In this document: positions 46,756 through 56,091 of the stretch, piece by piece
Numbering within the stretch: the first letter of the stretch is position 1
Layout of the letters: each line of letters opens with the position of its first letter
Origin: Halomonas alkalicola
Lineage (GTDB): Bacteria; Pseudomonadota; Gammaproteobacteria; Pseudomonadales; Halomonadaceae
Direction: 5' to 3'
Assembly (NCBI RefSeq): GCF_030704205.1
Contig: NZ_CP131913.1
Location: 2,976,001 to 3,040,000, forward strand
DNA length: 64,000 bases
The notes under the pieces: generated by a model
The model's input: only the letters and a program-made list of their open reading frames with translations
Database searches by the model: none
What the model was told of the DNA's origin: nothing
Program-made: the position numbers and the translations under genes

Positions 46756-47523
46756 TCAGGGCGCCTCGCCGCCCATCGCCTCGACCATCCGCTCGTCGCT
46801 CGGCAGCCCCTGGACGCGATCGACCCGATCGCCGTCGCGGAACAGCGTGGAAGGGGTGGCGATCATGCCCAGCTCGTCGAAGAGCTGGTTGTTGGCGTAG
46901 ACCTGCTCCTCGATCTCGCGCGCCTGGGCGGTGGGCACGATCTCCTCGCCGCCGTCGCTGTGGGCGTGCAGCGCCGCGGCGGGGTCCTCGGCGCCCAGCA
47001 GGCTCGCCGCCTTGGCGGGGCTGTTGGAGGCGAGGATGCCCACCATGATATGGCGCAGCTGCACCTCGCCGGCCTCGACCCAGGGGCGTGCGGCCTCCCA
47101 GAACTGCCGGCAGTAGGGGCAGTTGGGGTCGGTGAAGGTGTAGACCACCCGCGGCGCGTCGGCGTCGCCGTCCAGGATCCAGTGGCTCTTCTCCAGGCGC
47201 TCCCATACCTCGGCGAACTGGGCGGCGCGCACGTGTTCGTCCAGGGCGGCATCGGAGAGGTCGTTGCCCTCGGCGTCCACCAGGGTGCCGACGATGGCGT
47301 GCCCGCCGTCCGGGGTCAGGTAGATGGCCACTTCGCCAGCGGGGTAGCTCGCCGCGTAGCCCGTCAGGCCGCCGGGGGCCTCGAACTCGGCGTGGATCTG
47401 CAGGCCCTGGGCGCTGAGCGCCTGGATCGGGGCCGGCCAGTGGTCATCGGCGAGGGCAGGCGCGGCCATGGCCATGGCCATGGCCAGGGCGCCGACGGGA
47501 AGCAGGGGAGAGGGCAGTCGCAT
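46756..47523 (-). CDS. dsbG: DsbG/DsbC-like thiol:disulfide interchange protein
   Basis: 255-aa periplasmic protein with a signal peptide (LAMAMAMAAPALA) and a thioredoxin-fold domain whose CPYC motif is Cys135-Cys138 (TFTDPNCPYCRQFW); the cis-Pro loop is IATPST. An N-terminal dimerisation region precedes it. The length and YTFTDPNCPYC favour DsbG over DsbC. It may protect or reduce sulfenylated thiols in the periplasm. AAGGA lies about 8 nt before the ATG. Confidence 0.85.
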   Translation of the reverse strand: MRLPSPLLPVGALAMAMAMAAPALADDHWPAPIQALSAQGLQIHAEFEAPGGLTGYAASYPAGEVAIYLTPDGGHAIVGTLVDAEGNDLSDAALDEHVRAAQFAEVWERLEKSHWILDGDADAPRVVYTFTDPNCPYCRQFWEAARPWVEAGEVQLRHIMVGILASNSPAKAASLLGAEDPAAALHAHSDGGEEIVPTAQAREIEEQVYANNQLFDELGMIATPSTLFRDGDRVDRVQGLPSDERMVEAMGGEAP

Positions 47524-47574
47524 GGGGAGGTCCTTTCTCATGGATGGGAACACGGAAATGGGCGGTGGTGGCCT

Positions 47575-48396
47575 TCAGCGCAGGCGCTCCAGCCCGCGCT
47601 GCAGGGTCGCTCTGGAGAGCTCGCCGAAGTGGGTGTCCACCAGGCGACCCTCGGCGTCGTAGTAGAGGGTGGTCGGCATGGCCATGGCGCCGGTGGCGTC
47701 GCCCAGGGCGTTGCGCGCATCCAGCAGCACGTTCTCCAGGGTCAGTGACTCGTGGTCGAGGAAACGGTTCACCAGGCTTTCATCCTCGCCCTGGTTGACG
47801 AACACGAAGGTGATGTCGCTCTCCTCCTGCTGGGCCTGCTCGAAGACCGGCATCTCGCGCCGGCAGGGCGGGCACCAGGTGGCCCAGAGGTTGACTACCA
47901 TGGGCCGGGCCTCTCGCTCGGCCAGGGTCGGCAAGTCGATGGGCTCGCCTGCCAGGGTCGCCAGCGGGGTGTCCGGCATGGGGCGAGTCTGGCTCTCGAG
48001 CAGCAGCAGGGGGCCGGCGGTGAGTCCCCAGGTGAAGGCGCCGGCCACGAGGGCGCCGGAGAGCGCCGCGCGCTGCTGCGGCGCCTTCCACAGCCGCCAG
48101 AGGGCATAGCCCACGCCCGCGACCAGGCCGCCCAGGGGGTCGAAGCCGCCGTCGCGGATGTCCAGCATGGCCAGCGCGCCGTCGTAGCTGCCCCAGTAGC
48201 GGGCCACGAACACCAGGCGGGCGCCCACCAGCGCCACGAACAGCAGGGTGAAGAGGGTGTCGGCGGTCGGGGTGCGGTGGCGCCGCCCGATCAGGGCGCC
48301 GGCCAGCAGGGCGATGGAGAAGGCCAGCACCAGCAGCAGCTGGCCAATGGAGAGCCCCAGCGGGCCGATGGCGATGCTCTGGTTCAGTCCGTGCAT
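47575..48396 (-). CDS. Lgt-like membrane domain fused to a TlpA-type thioredoxin
   Basis: 273-aa fusion. Residues 1-135 form about four membrane helices with the LFTLLFVALVGARLVFVARYW segment reminiscent of prolipoprotein diacylglyceryl transferase but without its catalytic residues in view; residues 140-273 form a periplasmic TlpA/DsbE-like domain with WCPPC (174-178) and cis-Pro in MAMPTT. It is likely a membrane-anchored reductase in cytochrome c or copper-site maturation. AGGGAG lies 8 nt upstream. Confidence 0.85.
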   Translation of the reverse strand: MHGLNQSIAIGPLGLSIGQLLLVLAFSIALLAGALIGRRHRTPTADTLFTLLFVALVGARLVFVARYWGSYDGALAMLDIRDGGFDPLGGLVAGVGYALWRLWKAPQQRAALSGALVAGAFTWGLTAGPLLLLESQTRPMPDTPLATLAGEPIDLPTLAEREARPMVVNLWATWCPPCRREMPVFEQAQQEESDITFVFVNQGEDESLVNRFLDHESLTLENVLLDARNALGDATGAMAMPTTLYYDAEGRLVDTHFGELSRATLQRGLERLR

Positions 48397-48411
48397 GTGA
48401 AAGCTCCCTGT

Positions 48412-48433
48412 GGGTCGGGGGTCGGGGGTCGGG
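48412..48433 (+). promoter_or_regulatory. Perfect G-quadruplex motif in a divergent promoter
   Basis: Four runs of three or more G separated by TC dinucleotides fill 48412-48433 between the divergent TlpA-fusion gene and the PCuAC gene, 16 nt from the former's start. The G strand is the template strand for the TlpA gene. The 2-nt loops favour a stable parallel G4. Confidence 0.6.
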
Positions 48434-48598
48434 CACTGTACAGCCCGTGGCGAGAGTGGCAGCCGTGGATTAGCAGAGTATTATCCTGGCAGCCGGGGCG
48501 GCGGCGTGGGGCGTTATGTCGCAAGGTCGTGTCGCCCGCTCGACAGTAGGATATCGGAATACGCCTGTTCGCCACACTCGCCCAAGGAACCTCTTGCC

Positions 48599-49105
48599 AT
48601 GCTCTATCCCGCCCTGCCTTTCCTGCGCACCGCCCTTGCCGGCCTGGCCCTGGCGCTGGCCAGCCAGACCGTCCTGGCCCAGTCCCTGGCGGTCGAGAAC
48701 GCCCAGGTGCGTGCCGTGCCGCCGGTCTCCACCACCACCGCGGCCTTCATGGTGCTGACTAACCCCGGCGATGGCGACCTGGCGGTGGTCGAGGCCCATT
48801 CGCCGGCCGCCGGGACCACCGAGCTGCATAACCATGTGGACGTGGACGGCGTCATGCAGATGCGCCGCGTCGACGAGATCGGCGTGTCCGCCGGGGCCAG
48901 CACCGAGCTGGCCCCGGGCGGCCTGCACCTGATGCTGATCGACCTGGTGGCGCCGCTCCACGAGGGGGACGAGGTCGAGATCACCCTGGTGCTCGACAGC
49001 GGCGAGAGCCTTGAGCTGACCGCCCCGGTGCGGCGCATCGAGGTGATGGGCGGCGGCATGCACGGGCAGGATGGCGGCCACGGTGGCGGCCACCACGGGC
49101 ACTGA
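48599..49105 (+). CDS. Copper chaperone PCuAC family protein
   Basis: 168-aa periplasmic copper(I) chaperone with a signal peptide ending TVLAQ. The copper motif is H-N-H ... M-Q-M ... GGLHLML (DUF461), plus a His/Gly-rich C-terminal tail ([14 protein letters not shown]) that may bind more copper. Usually delivers copper to cytochrome oxidase. Divergent from the TlpA-like gene, which often shares this role. AAGGAA lies 8 nt upstream. Confidence 0.9.
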   Translation: MLYPALPFLRTALAGLALALASQTVLAQSLAVENAQVRAVPPVSTTTAAFMVLTNPGDGDLAVVEAHSPAAGTTELHNHVDVDGVMQMRRVDEIGVSAGASTELAPGGLHLMLIDLVAPLHEGDEVEITLVLDSGESLELTAPVRRIEVMGGGMHGQDGGHGGGHHGH

Positions 49106-49181
49106 GAGCCACGCTGGGCGGGGGCGGCCGCAGTCGTTACAATATGACCACGTCCCCGTCTCCCCAGCCCGGAACCCAGCG

Positions 49182-49664
49182 ATGCACTGCCCCTTCTGCG
49201 GTACCCATGACACCAAGGTCACCGACTCGCGGCTGGTCGCCGAGGGTGACCAGGTGCGTCGCCGCCGCCAGTGCGTGGCCTGCGGCGAGCGCTTCACCAC
49301 CTACGAGACCGCCGAGCTGGTGATGCCCCGGGTGATCAAGGGCGACGGCTCCCGCGAATCCTTCGACGAGCAGAAGCTGCGCGCCGGCATGCTGCGGGCC
49401 CTCGAGAAGCGGCCGGTCAGCGCCGAGTCCATCGAAGCGGCGGTGCAGCGCATCCGTCAGACCCTGCGCGCCCGCGGCGAGCGGGAGATCCACGCCCGCG
49501 ACATCGGCGAGCAGGTGATGCTCGCCTTGAAGCGCCTCGACCAGGTCGCCTATATCCGCTTCGCCTCGGTCTACCGGCGCTTCCAGGACATTGACGAGTT
49601 CCGCGCCGAGATCGACCGCCTGGCCCAGGAGCCTACCTTCGGCCCCGACGAACCGCGCGGCTAA
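49182..49664 (+). CDS. nrdR: Transcriptional repressor NrdR
   Basis: ATP/dATP-sensing repressor of ribonucleotide reductase genes, 160 aa. Zinc ribbon Cys3, Cys6, Cys31, Cys34 (MHCPFC...CVACGERF) followed by an ATP-cone domain ([22 protein letters not shown]). Begins the nrdR-rib-nus operon. Confidence 0.97.
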   Translation: MHCPFCGTHDTKVTDSRLVAEGDQVRRRRQCVACGERFTTYETAELVMPRVIKGDGSRESFDEQKLRAGMLRALEKRPVSAESIEAAVQRIRQTLRARGEREIHARDIGEQVMLALKRLDQVAYIRFASVYRRFQDIDEFRAEIDRLAQEPTFGPDEPRG

Positions 49665-49692
49665 GCGTCCTTTCCCGACCCCAAGGAATCCC

Positions 49693-50838
49693 ATGGCCGT
49701 AACGCCCCCCGAAGCCTGGATGGCCCGGGCCCTGGAACTGGCCCGCCGCGGCCTCTATACCACCGACCCCAACCCCCGCGTGGGCTGCGTGCTGGTCAAG
49801 GGAGAGCGCCTGGTGGGCGAGGGCTTCCACGCCCGCGCCGGCGAGCCCCACGCCGAGGTTCATGCCCTGCGCCAGGCCGGCGCGGCCGCCCGCGGCGCCA
49901 CTGCCTATGTCACCCTGGAGCCCTGCTCCCACCAGGGGCGCACCGGCCCCTGCGCGGTGGCGCTGGTCGAGGCCGGCGTGGCGCGAGTGGTGGTGGCCAT
50001 GGCCGACCCCAACCCGGCAGTGGCCGGGCGCGGCATCGCGCGGCTGCGCGAGGCGGGCATCGAGGTGGAGGTGGGCGTGCTGGAGGAGCAGGCCCGGGCG
50101 CTCAATCCCGGCTTCATCATGCGCATGGACCACGGCCGCCCCTTCGTGCGCCTCAAGATGGCGACCAGCCTCGATGGCCGCACCGCTATGCGCTCCGGCG
50201 AGTCCCAGTGGATCACCGGGCCCCAGGCCCGTCGCGAGGTGCAGCGCCTGCGCGCCCGGTCCAGCGCCGTGCTGACCGGGGTGGAATCGGTGATCTTCGA
50301 CAACTCTCGGCTCACCGTGCGCCCCGAGCAGGCCGAGCTCGACGGGGTGGAGCTGATCGCCGGCCGCCAGCCGCTGCGAGTGGTGGTGGACAGCCGCCTG
50401 CGCCTGCCCGAGGCCGCGGCCTGCCTCACCGAGCCTGGCCGCACCCTGGTGGCCACGGTGGAGGGCCATGAGCCGGAGCGGCGCGAACGGCTCGAGGCCG
50501 CCGGCGCCGAGGTGGTGGCGCTGCCGGCAGACGCCGCCGGCCGCGTCGACCTCCACGCCCTGCTGCGCTACCTGGCCGATGTGGAGCAGGCCAACGAGGT
50601 GCTGCTGGAGACCGGCGCCACCCTGGCCGGTGCCATGCTCGACGCGGGGCTGGTGGACGAGATGCAGCTCTTCGTGGCCCCCACCCTGCTGGGCGGCGAG
50701 GCGCGCCCGCTTTTCCAGCTCGCCGGCATCGAGACCATGGCCCAGCAGCGCGGCCTCGAGATCCTCGATATTCGCGCCGTGGGCCGCGACTGGCGCATCA
50801 CCGCCCGGCCCGAGCGCCGCACGAAAGCGGAAAAGTAG
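49693..50838 (+). CDS. ribD: Riboflavin biosynthesis deaminase/reductase RibD
   Basis: Bifunctional enzyme of riboflavin synthesis, 381 aa. N-terminal deaminase with zinc motifs HAEVHAL and PCSHQGRTGPC; C-terminal reductase starting around KMATSLDGRTAMRSGESQWITG. AAGGA precedes the ATG by about 7 nt. In relatives ribE usually follows, but here there is a 146-bp gap and then ribBA. Confidence 0.96.
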   Translation: MAVTPPEAWMARALELARRGLYTTDPNPRVGCVLVKGERLVGEGFHARAGEPHAEVHALRQAGAAARGATAYVTLEPCSHQGRTGPCAVALVEAGVARVVVAMADPNPAVAGRGIARLREAGIEVEVGVLEEQARALNPGFIMRMDHGRPFVRLKMATSLDGRTAMRSGESQWITGPQARREVQRLRARSSAVLTGVESVIFDNSRLTVRPEQAELDGVELIAGRQPLRVVVDSRLRLPEAAACLTEPGRTLVATVEGHEPERRERLEAAGAEVVALPADAAGRVDLHALLRYLADVEQANEVLLETGATLAGAMLDAGLVDEMQLFVAPTLLGGEARPLFQLAGIETMAQQRGLEILDIRAVGRDWRITARPERRTKAEK

Positions 50839-50984
50839 CGTGCAGGGGCTTGCCACGGCGCTTTACTGGCGCCCGACGCCGCGCCACGGTACTCTGACGC
50901 CGTTTCGAGGCGGGTAGACGCCTGCGGACGACGCGACTGTCGCCGCTGGCCGACGCTCAGCCAAGCTGAATTTCTGGAGATCTC

Positions 50985-52172
50985 ATGGTGAACTCAACTG
51001 CCGGCGGGCTGGCCCCCATCGAGGAGCTGATCGAGGACATCCGCCAGGGCAAGATGGTGATCCTCATGGACGATGAGGATCGCGAGAACGAAGGCGATAT
51101 CATCATGGCCGCCGAGAAGGTGCAGGCCGAGCACATCAACTTCATGGCCCGCTTCGGCCGTGGGCTGATCTGCCTGCCGATGACCCGCGAGCGCTGCGAG
51201 CGCCTCAGGCTGCCGCTGATGGTCACCGACAACGGCTCGGGCTTCGCCACCAAGTTTACCGTCTCCATCGAGGCCGCCGAGGGCGTGACCACCGGCATCT
51301 CCGCCGCCGACCGCGCGCGCACCGTGCAGGCCGCGGTGGCCCGTGACGCCCGGGCCGAGGACATCGTCCAGCCGGGGCATATCTTCCCGCTGATGGCCGA
51401 GCCCGGCGGCGTGCTGCGTCGCGCCGGCCACACCGAGGCGGCCTGCGATCTCTCCGCCCTGGCCGGCCTCGACCCCAGCGGCGTGATCTGCGAGATCATG
51501 AACGACGACGGCAGCATGGCGCGTCGTCCGGAGCTCGAGCGTTTCGCCGCCGAGCACGGCCTGAAGATGGGCACCATCGCCGACCTGATCCACTACCGCA
51601 TCCACAACGAGCAGACGGTGGAGCACGTGGAGGCCACGCCGGTGCAGACCGCCTATGGCGAGCTGACCCTGCACGTCTTCCGCGACAGCATCCAGGGCGC
51701 CCACCACCTGGCGCTGGTCAAGGGGCGCCCCAGCCCCGAGACCCCGACCACCGTGCGCGTGCACCTGGCCGACGCCATGCGCGACCTGCTCGCCCTGCAG
51801 AAGGGCGACAGCGCCCAGTGGAGCTCCCAGCGAGCCATCGCCGAGGTGGCGCGCAGCGAGCGCGGGGTCTTCGTGCTGCTCGACGACGGCCGCCCCCGCC
51901 AGGACCTGCGCGATACCCGGGACACCTTCCTGGAGCGCCGGCGTGCGCCGCGCAACAGCGCCTCCGACGGTGCTGGCAACTACCTGACCATCGGCACCGG
52001 CTCGCAGATCCTGCGCCATCTCAACGTCGGCAAGATGCGCCTGCTCAGCTCCCCCTGGAAGTTCTCGGCGCTCTCCGGCTTCGACCTGGAAGTGGTCGAG
52101 CGCCTTAGCCCCGAGGACATCGCCGCGGCAGACGCTGCCGAGGCCGAGCGTGCCGAGAACCGCGGCGACTGA
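50985..52172 (+). CDS. ribB: RibBA-type DHBP synthase with degenerate RibA domain
   Basis: 395-aa fusion. The N-terminal half is intact 3,4-dihydroxy-2-butanone-4-phosphate synthase ([35 protein letters not shown]). The C-terminal half follows RibA in length but lacks the zinc-binding cysteines of GTP cyclohydrolase II (the region from residue 245 on has no Cys), so it is probably not catalytic for that step. A separate RibA must exist elsewhere. TGGAGA lies 5-6 nt before the ATG. No FMN riboswitch is recognisable in the 146-bp upstream gap. Confidence 0.92.
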   Translation: MVNSTAGGLAPIEELIEDIRQGKMVILMDDEDRENEGDIIMAAEKVQAEHINFMARFGRGLICLPMTRERCERLRLPLMVTDNGSGFATKFTVSIEAAEGVTTGISAADRARTVQAAVARDARAEDIVQPGHIFPLMAEPGGVLRRAGHTEAACDLSALAGLDPSGVICEIMNDDGSMARRPELERFAAEHGLKMGTIADLIHYRIHNEQTVEHVEATPVQTAYGELTLHVFRDSIQGAHHLALVKGRPSPETPTTVRVHLADAMRDLLALQKGDSAQWSSQRAIAEVARSERGVFVLLDDGRPRQDLRDTRDTFLERRRAPRNSASDGAGNYLTIGTGSQILRHLNVGKMRLLSSPWKFSALSGFDLEVVERLSPEDIAAADAAEAERAENRGD

Positions 52173-52244
52173 CGCCGACCCCGATCCCGACCATCCAGCG
52201 GGCGCGGCCCCGGGCCGCGCCCCAGCATCATCAGGAAGACAGAC

Positions 52245-52739
52245 ATGCAACCCATTTCTCAAGTGGAAGGCAGCTTCATCGACGTGGACGGCCGCTACGT
52301 CATCGTGGTGGGGCGCTTCAACCATCACGTGGTGGACAGCCTGGTGGAAGGCGCCGTCGACAGCCTGGTACGCCACGGCGTGGCCAGCGAGAACATCGAT
52401 ATCGTCCACGTGCCGGGTGCCTGGGAACTGCCGCTGGCGGTCAAGCAGGTGCTCAAGGTGGCCCATCCCGACGCGGTGATCGCGCTGGGCGCGGTGATTC
52501 GCGGCGGCACCCCCCACTTCGAGTACGTGGCCGGCGGCTGCAACTCGGCCCTGAGCAGCCTGCAGCTCGAGTTCGATACCCCCATCGCCAATGGCGTGCT
52601 CACCGTCAACTCCATCGAGCAGGCCATCGAGCGCTCCGGCACCAAGGCCGGCAACAAGGGCGCCGAGGCGGCCATGGCGGCCATGGAGATGGTCTCGCTG
52701 CTGCGCTGCTTCGGCGACGACGAGGAGGAAGAGGCATGA
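52245..52739 (+). CDS. ribH: 6,7-dimethyl-8-ribityllumazine synthase
   Basis: Penultimate step of riboflavin synthesis, 164 aa, forming a capsid-like or pentameric assembly. [45 protein letters not shown] (catalytic His) and [11 protein letters not shown] are seen. The stop overlaps nusB. The extra acidic tail DDEEEEA is unusual but harmless. Confidence 0.97.
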   Translation: MQPISQVEGSFIDVDGRYVIVVGRFNHHVVDSLVEGAVDSLVRHGVASENIDIVHVPGAWELPLAVKQVLKVAHPDAVIALGAVIRGGTPHFEYVAGGCNSALSSLQLEFDTPIANGVLTVNSIEQAIERSGTKAGNKGAEAAMAAMEMVSLLRCFGDDEEEEA

Positions 52740-53239
52740 GTCGCGAGCGCGCTCGCGGTCCCTCCAAGGCGCAGCTCTCTCGGCGTGCCGCGCGGGAGCT
52801 GGCCGTTCAGGGCCTCTACCAGTGGCAGATGACCGGCAAGTCGATCTCCGCGGTGGAGGCCGAGTTTCGCAGCCAGCGTGCCGACGACGACCTCGAGGAC
52901 CACGAGAACTGGCTCAAGGTCATGGAGATCGCCGACCTGGCGCTGTTCCATGAGCTGCTGCACAACGTGGCGCGCTTCAAGGCCGACCTCGACGCCTCCA
53001 TCGCGCCGCTGCTTGACCGCAAACTCGAGGAGCTCGACCTCATCGAGCTCTCCATCCTGCGCCTGGGGGCCTATGAGCTCTCCCGGCGCCTCGATGTGCC
53101 CTACCGGGTGGTGATCAACGAGGGCGTGGAGCTGGCCAAGTCCTTCGGCGCCACCGATGGCCACAAGTACGTCAACGGCATCCTCGACAAGCTCGCCGGG
53201 CGCCTGCGCTCCGCCGAGGTGGCCGCCCGCCGCCGCTGA
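52736..53239 (+). CDS. nusB: Transcription antitermination protein NusB
   Basis: All-helical antitermination factor of rRNA operons, binding boxA with NusE, 167 aa. [42 protein letters not shown] and [28 protein letters not shown] are the conserved stretches. ATG overlaps ribH stop. ThiL follows. Confidence 0.97.
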   Translation: MSRERARGPSKAQLSRRAARELAVQGLYQWQMTGKSISAVEAEFRSQRADDDLEDHENWLKVMEIADLALFHELLHNVARFKADLDASIAPLLDRKLEELDLIELSILRLGAYELSRRLDVPYRVVINEGVELAKSFGATDGHKYVNGILDKLAGRLRSAEVAARRR

Positions 53240-53252
53240 AGGGGGTGTCCCC

Positions 53253-53297
53253 GTGCCCAATCAAGCCGTGCCCAGTCAAGCCGTGCCCAGTCAATGT
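53253..53297 (+). repeat. Three tandem 15-bp units at the thiL start
   Basis: GTGCCCAATCAAGCC, GTGCCCAGTCAAGCC and GTGCCCAGTCAATGT follow each other, encoding VPNQA-VPSQA-VPSQC in frame. Each unit offers a GTG start. Confidence 0.85.
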
Positions 53298-54272
53298 CAG
53301 CACAGTGAATTCGGGCTGATCGCCCGTTACTTCACCCCGTCGCCGCCCGGCAGTGATGCCGGCGTGGCGCTGGGGGTGGGTGATGACTGCACGCTGCTGC
53401 TTCCCGCGGCGGGGCAGCAGCTGGCGGTGAGCGTCGACACCTCGGTGGCCGGCGTCCACTACCCCGCGGACGCCCCCGCCGAGGCGGTCGGGCATCGCGC
53501 CCTGGCGGTGAGCCTCAGCGACCTCGCGGCCATGGGCGCCCGCGCCCGCTGGTGCCTGATGGCGCTGACTCTGGAAGAGGCCGACGACGCCTGGCTCGAG
53601 GGCTTCTCGCGCGGCTTTCGCGACCTCGCCGAGGCCAGCGGCACCGCCCTGGTGGGCGGCGACGTGACCCGCGGCGCCACCGCCATCGGCGTGACGGTGA
53701 TGGGGGAGGTGGCGCCGGAGGCGGCACTGACCCGTCATGGCGGCCGGCCGGGCGACCTGGTCGCGGTGACCGGCGCCCTGGGCGGCGGCGCCGGCGGCCT
53801 GGCGCTCTGGCAGCGCGGCGAACGCGACCCGTCCCACCCGCTGCTGCTCCGCTATCTGCGTCCCCAGCCGCGTCTCGCCGCCGGCGAGGCGCTGCGGGGA
53901 CTGGCCACGGCGGCCATCGATATTTCCGATGGCCTGCTGGCCGACCTGGGCCATCTCCTCGAGCGCTCCGGCGTGGGTGCCACCCTGGACCCCGCGGCGC
54001 TGCCCCTGGCCGAAGGGCTGGTCGAGGCGCTGGGTGAGGAGGGCGCCTGCCAGGCAGCGCTCGCCGGCGGCGATGACTACGAACTGCTGCTGGCGCTGCC
54101 CGCCGAGCGGCTCGACGAGGCCCGCACACGGCTCGCCGCCCTGGGCCTGCCGCTCACCGTGATCGGTCGCCTCGAGGCCGAGCCCGGCCTGCGCGGCGTG
54201 GCCATGCCCAGCCGCAGCGGCTGGCAGCACTTCCTGGCGGCCGGCAGCGAAGGCGCAGGGGGCGCGACATGA
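53253..54272 (+). CDS. thiL: Thiamine-monophosphate kinase
   Basis: Converts thiamine monophosphate to the diphosphate cofactor, 339 aa from the first GTG. GVGDDCTLL, SDLAAMGARARW, GGDVTRG, DISDGLLADLG and GGDDYELLL are signatures. The 5' end is a 15-bp unit repeated three times, each with its own GTG (53253, 53268, 53283), so the true start is uncertain; HSEFGLIARYF begins the conserved part. AAGGGGGT lies upstream. Confidence 0.92.
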   Translation: MPNQAVPSQAVPSQCQHSEFGLIARYFTPSPPGSDAGVALGVGDDCTLLLPAAGQQLAVSVDTSVAGVHYPADAPAEAVGHRALAVSLSDLAAMGARARWCLMALTLEEADDAWLEGFSRGFRDLAEASGTALVGGDVTRGATAIGVTVMGEVAPEAALTRHGGRPGDLVAVTGALGGGAGGLALWQRGERDPSHPLLLRYLRPQPRLAAGEALRGLATAAIDISDGLLADLGHLLERSGVGATLDPAALPLAEGLVEALGEEGACQAALAGGDDYELLLALPAERLDEARTRLAALGLPLTVIGRLEAEPGLRGVAMPSRSGWQHFLAAGSEGAGGAT

Positions 54273-54742
54273 ACCGAGCGCCCCCCAGCATCTGGCACCG
54301 TCCGACCCACTTCCTCGCCTTTGGCCTGGGCAGCGGGGCCGTGCCCTGGGCCCCGGGCACCTTCGGTACCCTGGCCGCCATTCCCTTCTACTGGCTGCTC
54401 TCCGAGCTGCCCCTGGGCTGGTACCTGGCGGTGGTGATGGCGGCCTTCGTGTGGGGGGTGTGGCTCTGCGAGAAGACCTCCCGCGACCTCGGCGTCCACG
54501 ATCACTCCGGCATCGTCTGGGACGAGTTCGTCGGCTACTGGATCACCATGGCGGCGGTGCCCTTCTCCTGGGAGGCGGCGCTGTGGGGGTTCGTGCTCTT
54601 CCGCATCTTCGATGTCATCAAGCCCTGGCCGATCCGCTGGGCGGACCGCCGGGTGGCGGGGGGCTTCGGCATCATGATCGACGACGTGATGGCGGGGATC
54701 TACGCCTGGAGCGTGATGCACATCTGGTTCTGGCTACACTGA
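54269..54742 (+). CDS. pgpA: Phosphatidylglycerophosphatase A
   Basis: Inner-membrane phosphatase making phosphatidylglycerol, 157 aa with about four membrane segments. GSGAVPWAPGTFGTL, VWDEFVGYWIT, and RIFDVIKPWPIRWADRR with GGFGIMIDDVMAGIYA are diagnostic. ATGA overlap with thiL. Confidence 0.96.
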   Translation: MNRAPPSIWHRPTHFLAFGLGSGAVPWAPGTFGTLAAIPFYWLLSELPLGWYLAVVMAAFVWGVWLCEKTSRDLGVHDHSGIVWDEFVGYWITMAAVPFSWEAALWGFVLFRIFDVIKPWPIRWADRRVAGGFGIMIDDVMAGIYAWSVMHIWFWLH

Positions 54743-54797
54743 AGGACCGTGTCGTGGCTCGCCCGTCCGGGCGTGGCCAAGCAGGGAAGGGAGCGCT

Positions 54798-56033
54798 ATG
54801 CGCAAGGAACGACTGATCGTCCCGGTGGCGGTGGCGGTGGCGGTGGTCTGGGCGGTGGCCCAGTACCTCGCCTCGCTGCTCTTCGAGCGGGAGCTGGTCC
54901 GCGCCCTGGCGGATCTCGAGGCCCGCGGCGAGATGGTGATGGAGCGCAGCCAGGTGGAGCGTGGTTGGCTGAGCTCCTCCGGTGTCGTGCATGTCTCCCC
55001 GGTGCTGGGCGATGGCTGGCGTCTCGAACTCACCTACTCGGCGCGCCACGGGGTCTTCAGCACCCGCATCGAGGGGGGGTTCCATCCCGCCATCGGCCCG
55101 CGCCAGCTGCATCTGTTCGGCGACTGGCTGCCCTCCAGCCCGCCGAGCTGGCATGCCCGCTACCAGACCCTGGGTGGCACCCTGGAGGGCACCATCCAGC
55201 TCGCCCCCTTCCTGATCAGCCAGGGGCCCCGCGAGCTCGACTTCCGCGGTGGCCAGCTCAGCTTCGGTGGCCAGCAGGGCGACTGGCGCCTGCGCGCCAG
55301 GCTGCAGCCCTGGCGGCTGACCGATGGGGTGGCCACCCTGGAGTCCGGGCTGGTCTCCCTGGAGAGCCGCTACGCCTATACCGCCGGCGCCCATCACTTC
55401 ACCCAGCGTGACCTGCTGCGCATCGATCAGCTCGCCTGGCAGCAGCCGGGCCTGGCGCTGGAGGCCAGTGAGCTCGTCTACCGCAGCCGCATGCAGCTCG
55501 ATGACAGCGAGCTGCGCATCGATAGCGAGCTGACCCTGGCCGAGGTGCTGGCGGCGGAGCAGGTGCTGCTGACCGGGCGGGTGGCCATGGAGCTGTCGCG
55601 GATCAACGCCGACGCGGTGCGCGAGGCGCTGGCCGGGCTGCGCCGGGAGGCGGCCAAGGCCCGCGAGCTCGCCCCGCGGGAGCTGATTGCCCGCCTGGAG
55701 CCGGAGCTGCGGGCGACCCTGGTCGACTCCCCGCGTCTGGACCTCACCGAGGTCGACCTGGAGAGCCCCATGCTGGGGCTCGCCGCCCGCGGCGACGGGT
55801 CGCTGTTCTTCGACCCGCGCCGCCTCGACGAGTTGAGCCTGGCGCGGCTCGATGACGAAGAGGAGCGGGCGCGCTGGCTGACCCGTATCGACGGCGATGG
55901 CATCTGGCGTGAGGTGCCCGCGGTGGTGGCCCTGTGGCTGGGCCTGCCGCTGGGGACCCGTGACCTGGAACTCGACGTGATCCGCGGACGGGTTCGGGTC
56001 AACGGGCGGCCGATGCCGTCGCTCTGGCGGTGA
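54798..56033 (+). CDS. DUF945 (YdgA-like) family protein
   Basis: 411-aa protein with one N-terminal membrane anchor (IVPVAVAVAVVWAVAQYLASLLF, encoded partly by a GGTGGC microsatellite) and a large periplasmic beta-rich domain. The QVERGWLSSSGVVHVSP stretch and the beta-strand repeats match the DUF945/YdgA family of unknown role. GGAAGG precedes the ATG by about 6 nt. Confidence 0.75.
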   Translation: MRKERLIVPVAVAVAVVWAVAQYLASLLFERELVRALADLEARGEMVMERSQVERGWLSSSGVVHVSPVLGDGWRLELTYSARHGVFSTRIEGGFHPAIGPRQLHLFGDWLPSSPPSWHARYQTLGGTLEGTIQLAPFLISQGPRELDFRGGQLSFGGQQGDWRLRARLQPWRLTDGVATLESGLVSLESRYAYTAGAHHFTQRDLLRIDQLAWQQPGLALEASELVYRSRMQLDDSELRIDSELTLAEVLAAEQVLLTGRVAMELSRINADAVREALAGLRREAAKARELAPRELIARLEPELRATLVDSPRLDLTEVDLESPMLGLAARGDGSLFFDPRRLDELSLARLDDEEERARWLTRIDGDGIWREVPAVVALWLGLPLGTRDLELDVIRGRVRVNGRPMPSLWR

Positions 56034-56036
56034 CAA

Positions 56037-56059
56037 GGGGTGGCAGGCAGGGCCACCCC
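56037..56059 (+). terminator. Short hairpin after the DUF945 gene
   Basis: GGGGTGGC pairs with GCCACCCC around a 7-nt loop just after the stop, without a T tract. Confidence 0.4.
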
Positions 56060-56063
56060 CCGA

Positions 56064-56091
56064 CTTGAAGTTGTCGCCCGTCGCCCGCATT
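56064..56091 (+). promoter_or_regulatory. Sigma-32-like heat-shock promoter of lon
   Basis: CTTGAAG and CCCGCATT, spaced 13 nt, closely match the RpoH -35 (CTTGAAA) and -10 (CCCCATNT) elements. They lie 45-72 nt upstream of lon, as expected for a heat-shock protease. Confidence 0.55.

Noticed and set aside
50839..50984. FMN riboswitch before ribBA
   Set aside because: No match to the conserved RFN core was found in the 146-bp gap.
53253..53297. CRISPR-like array
   Set aside because: The 15-bp units are direct tandem copies without spacers and lie in coding sequence; no cas genes are present.
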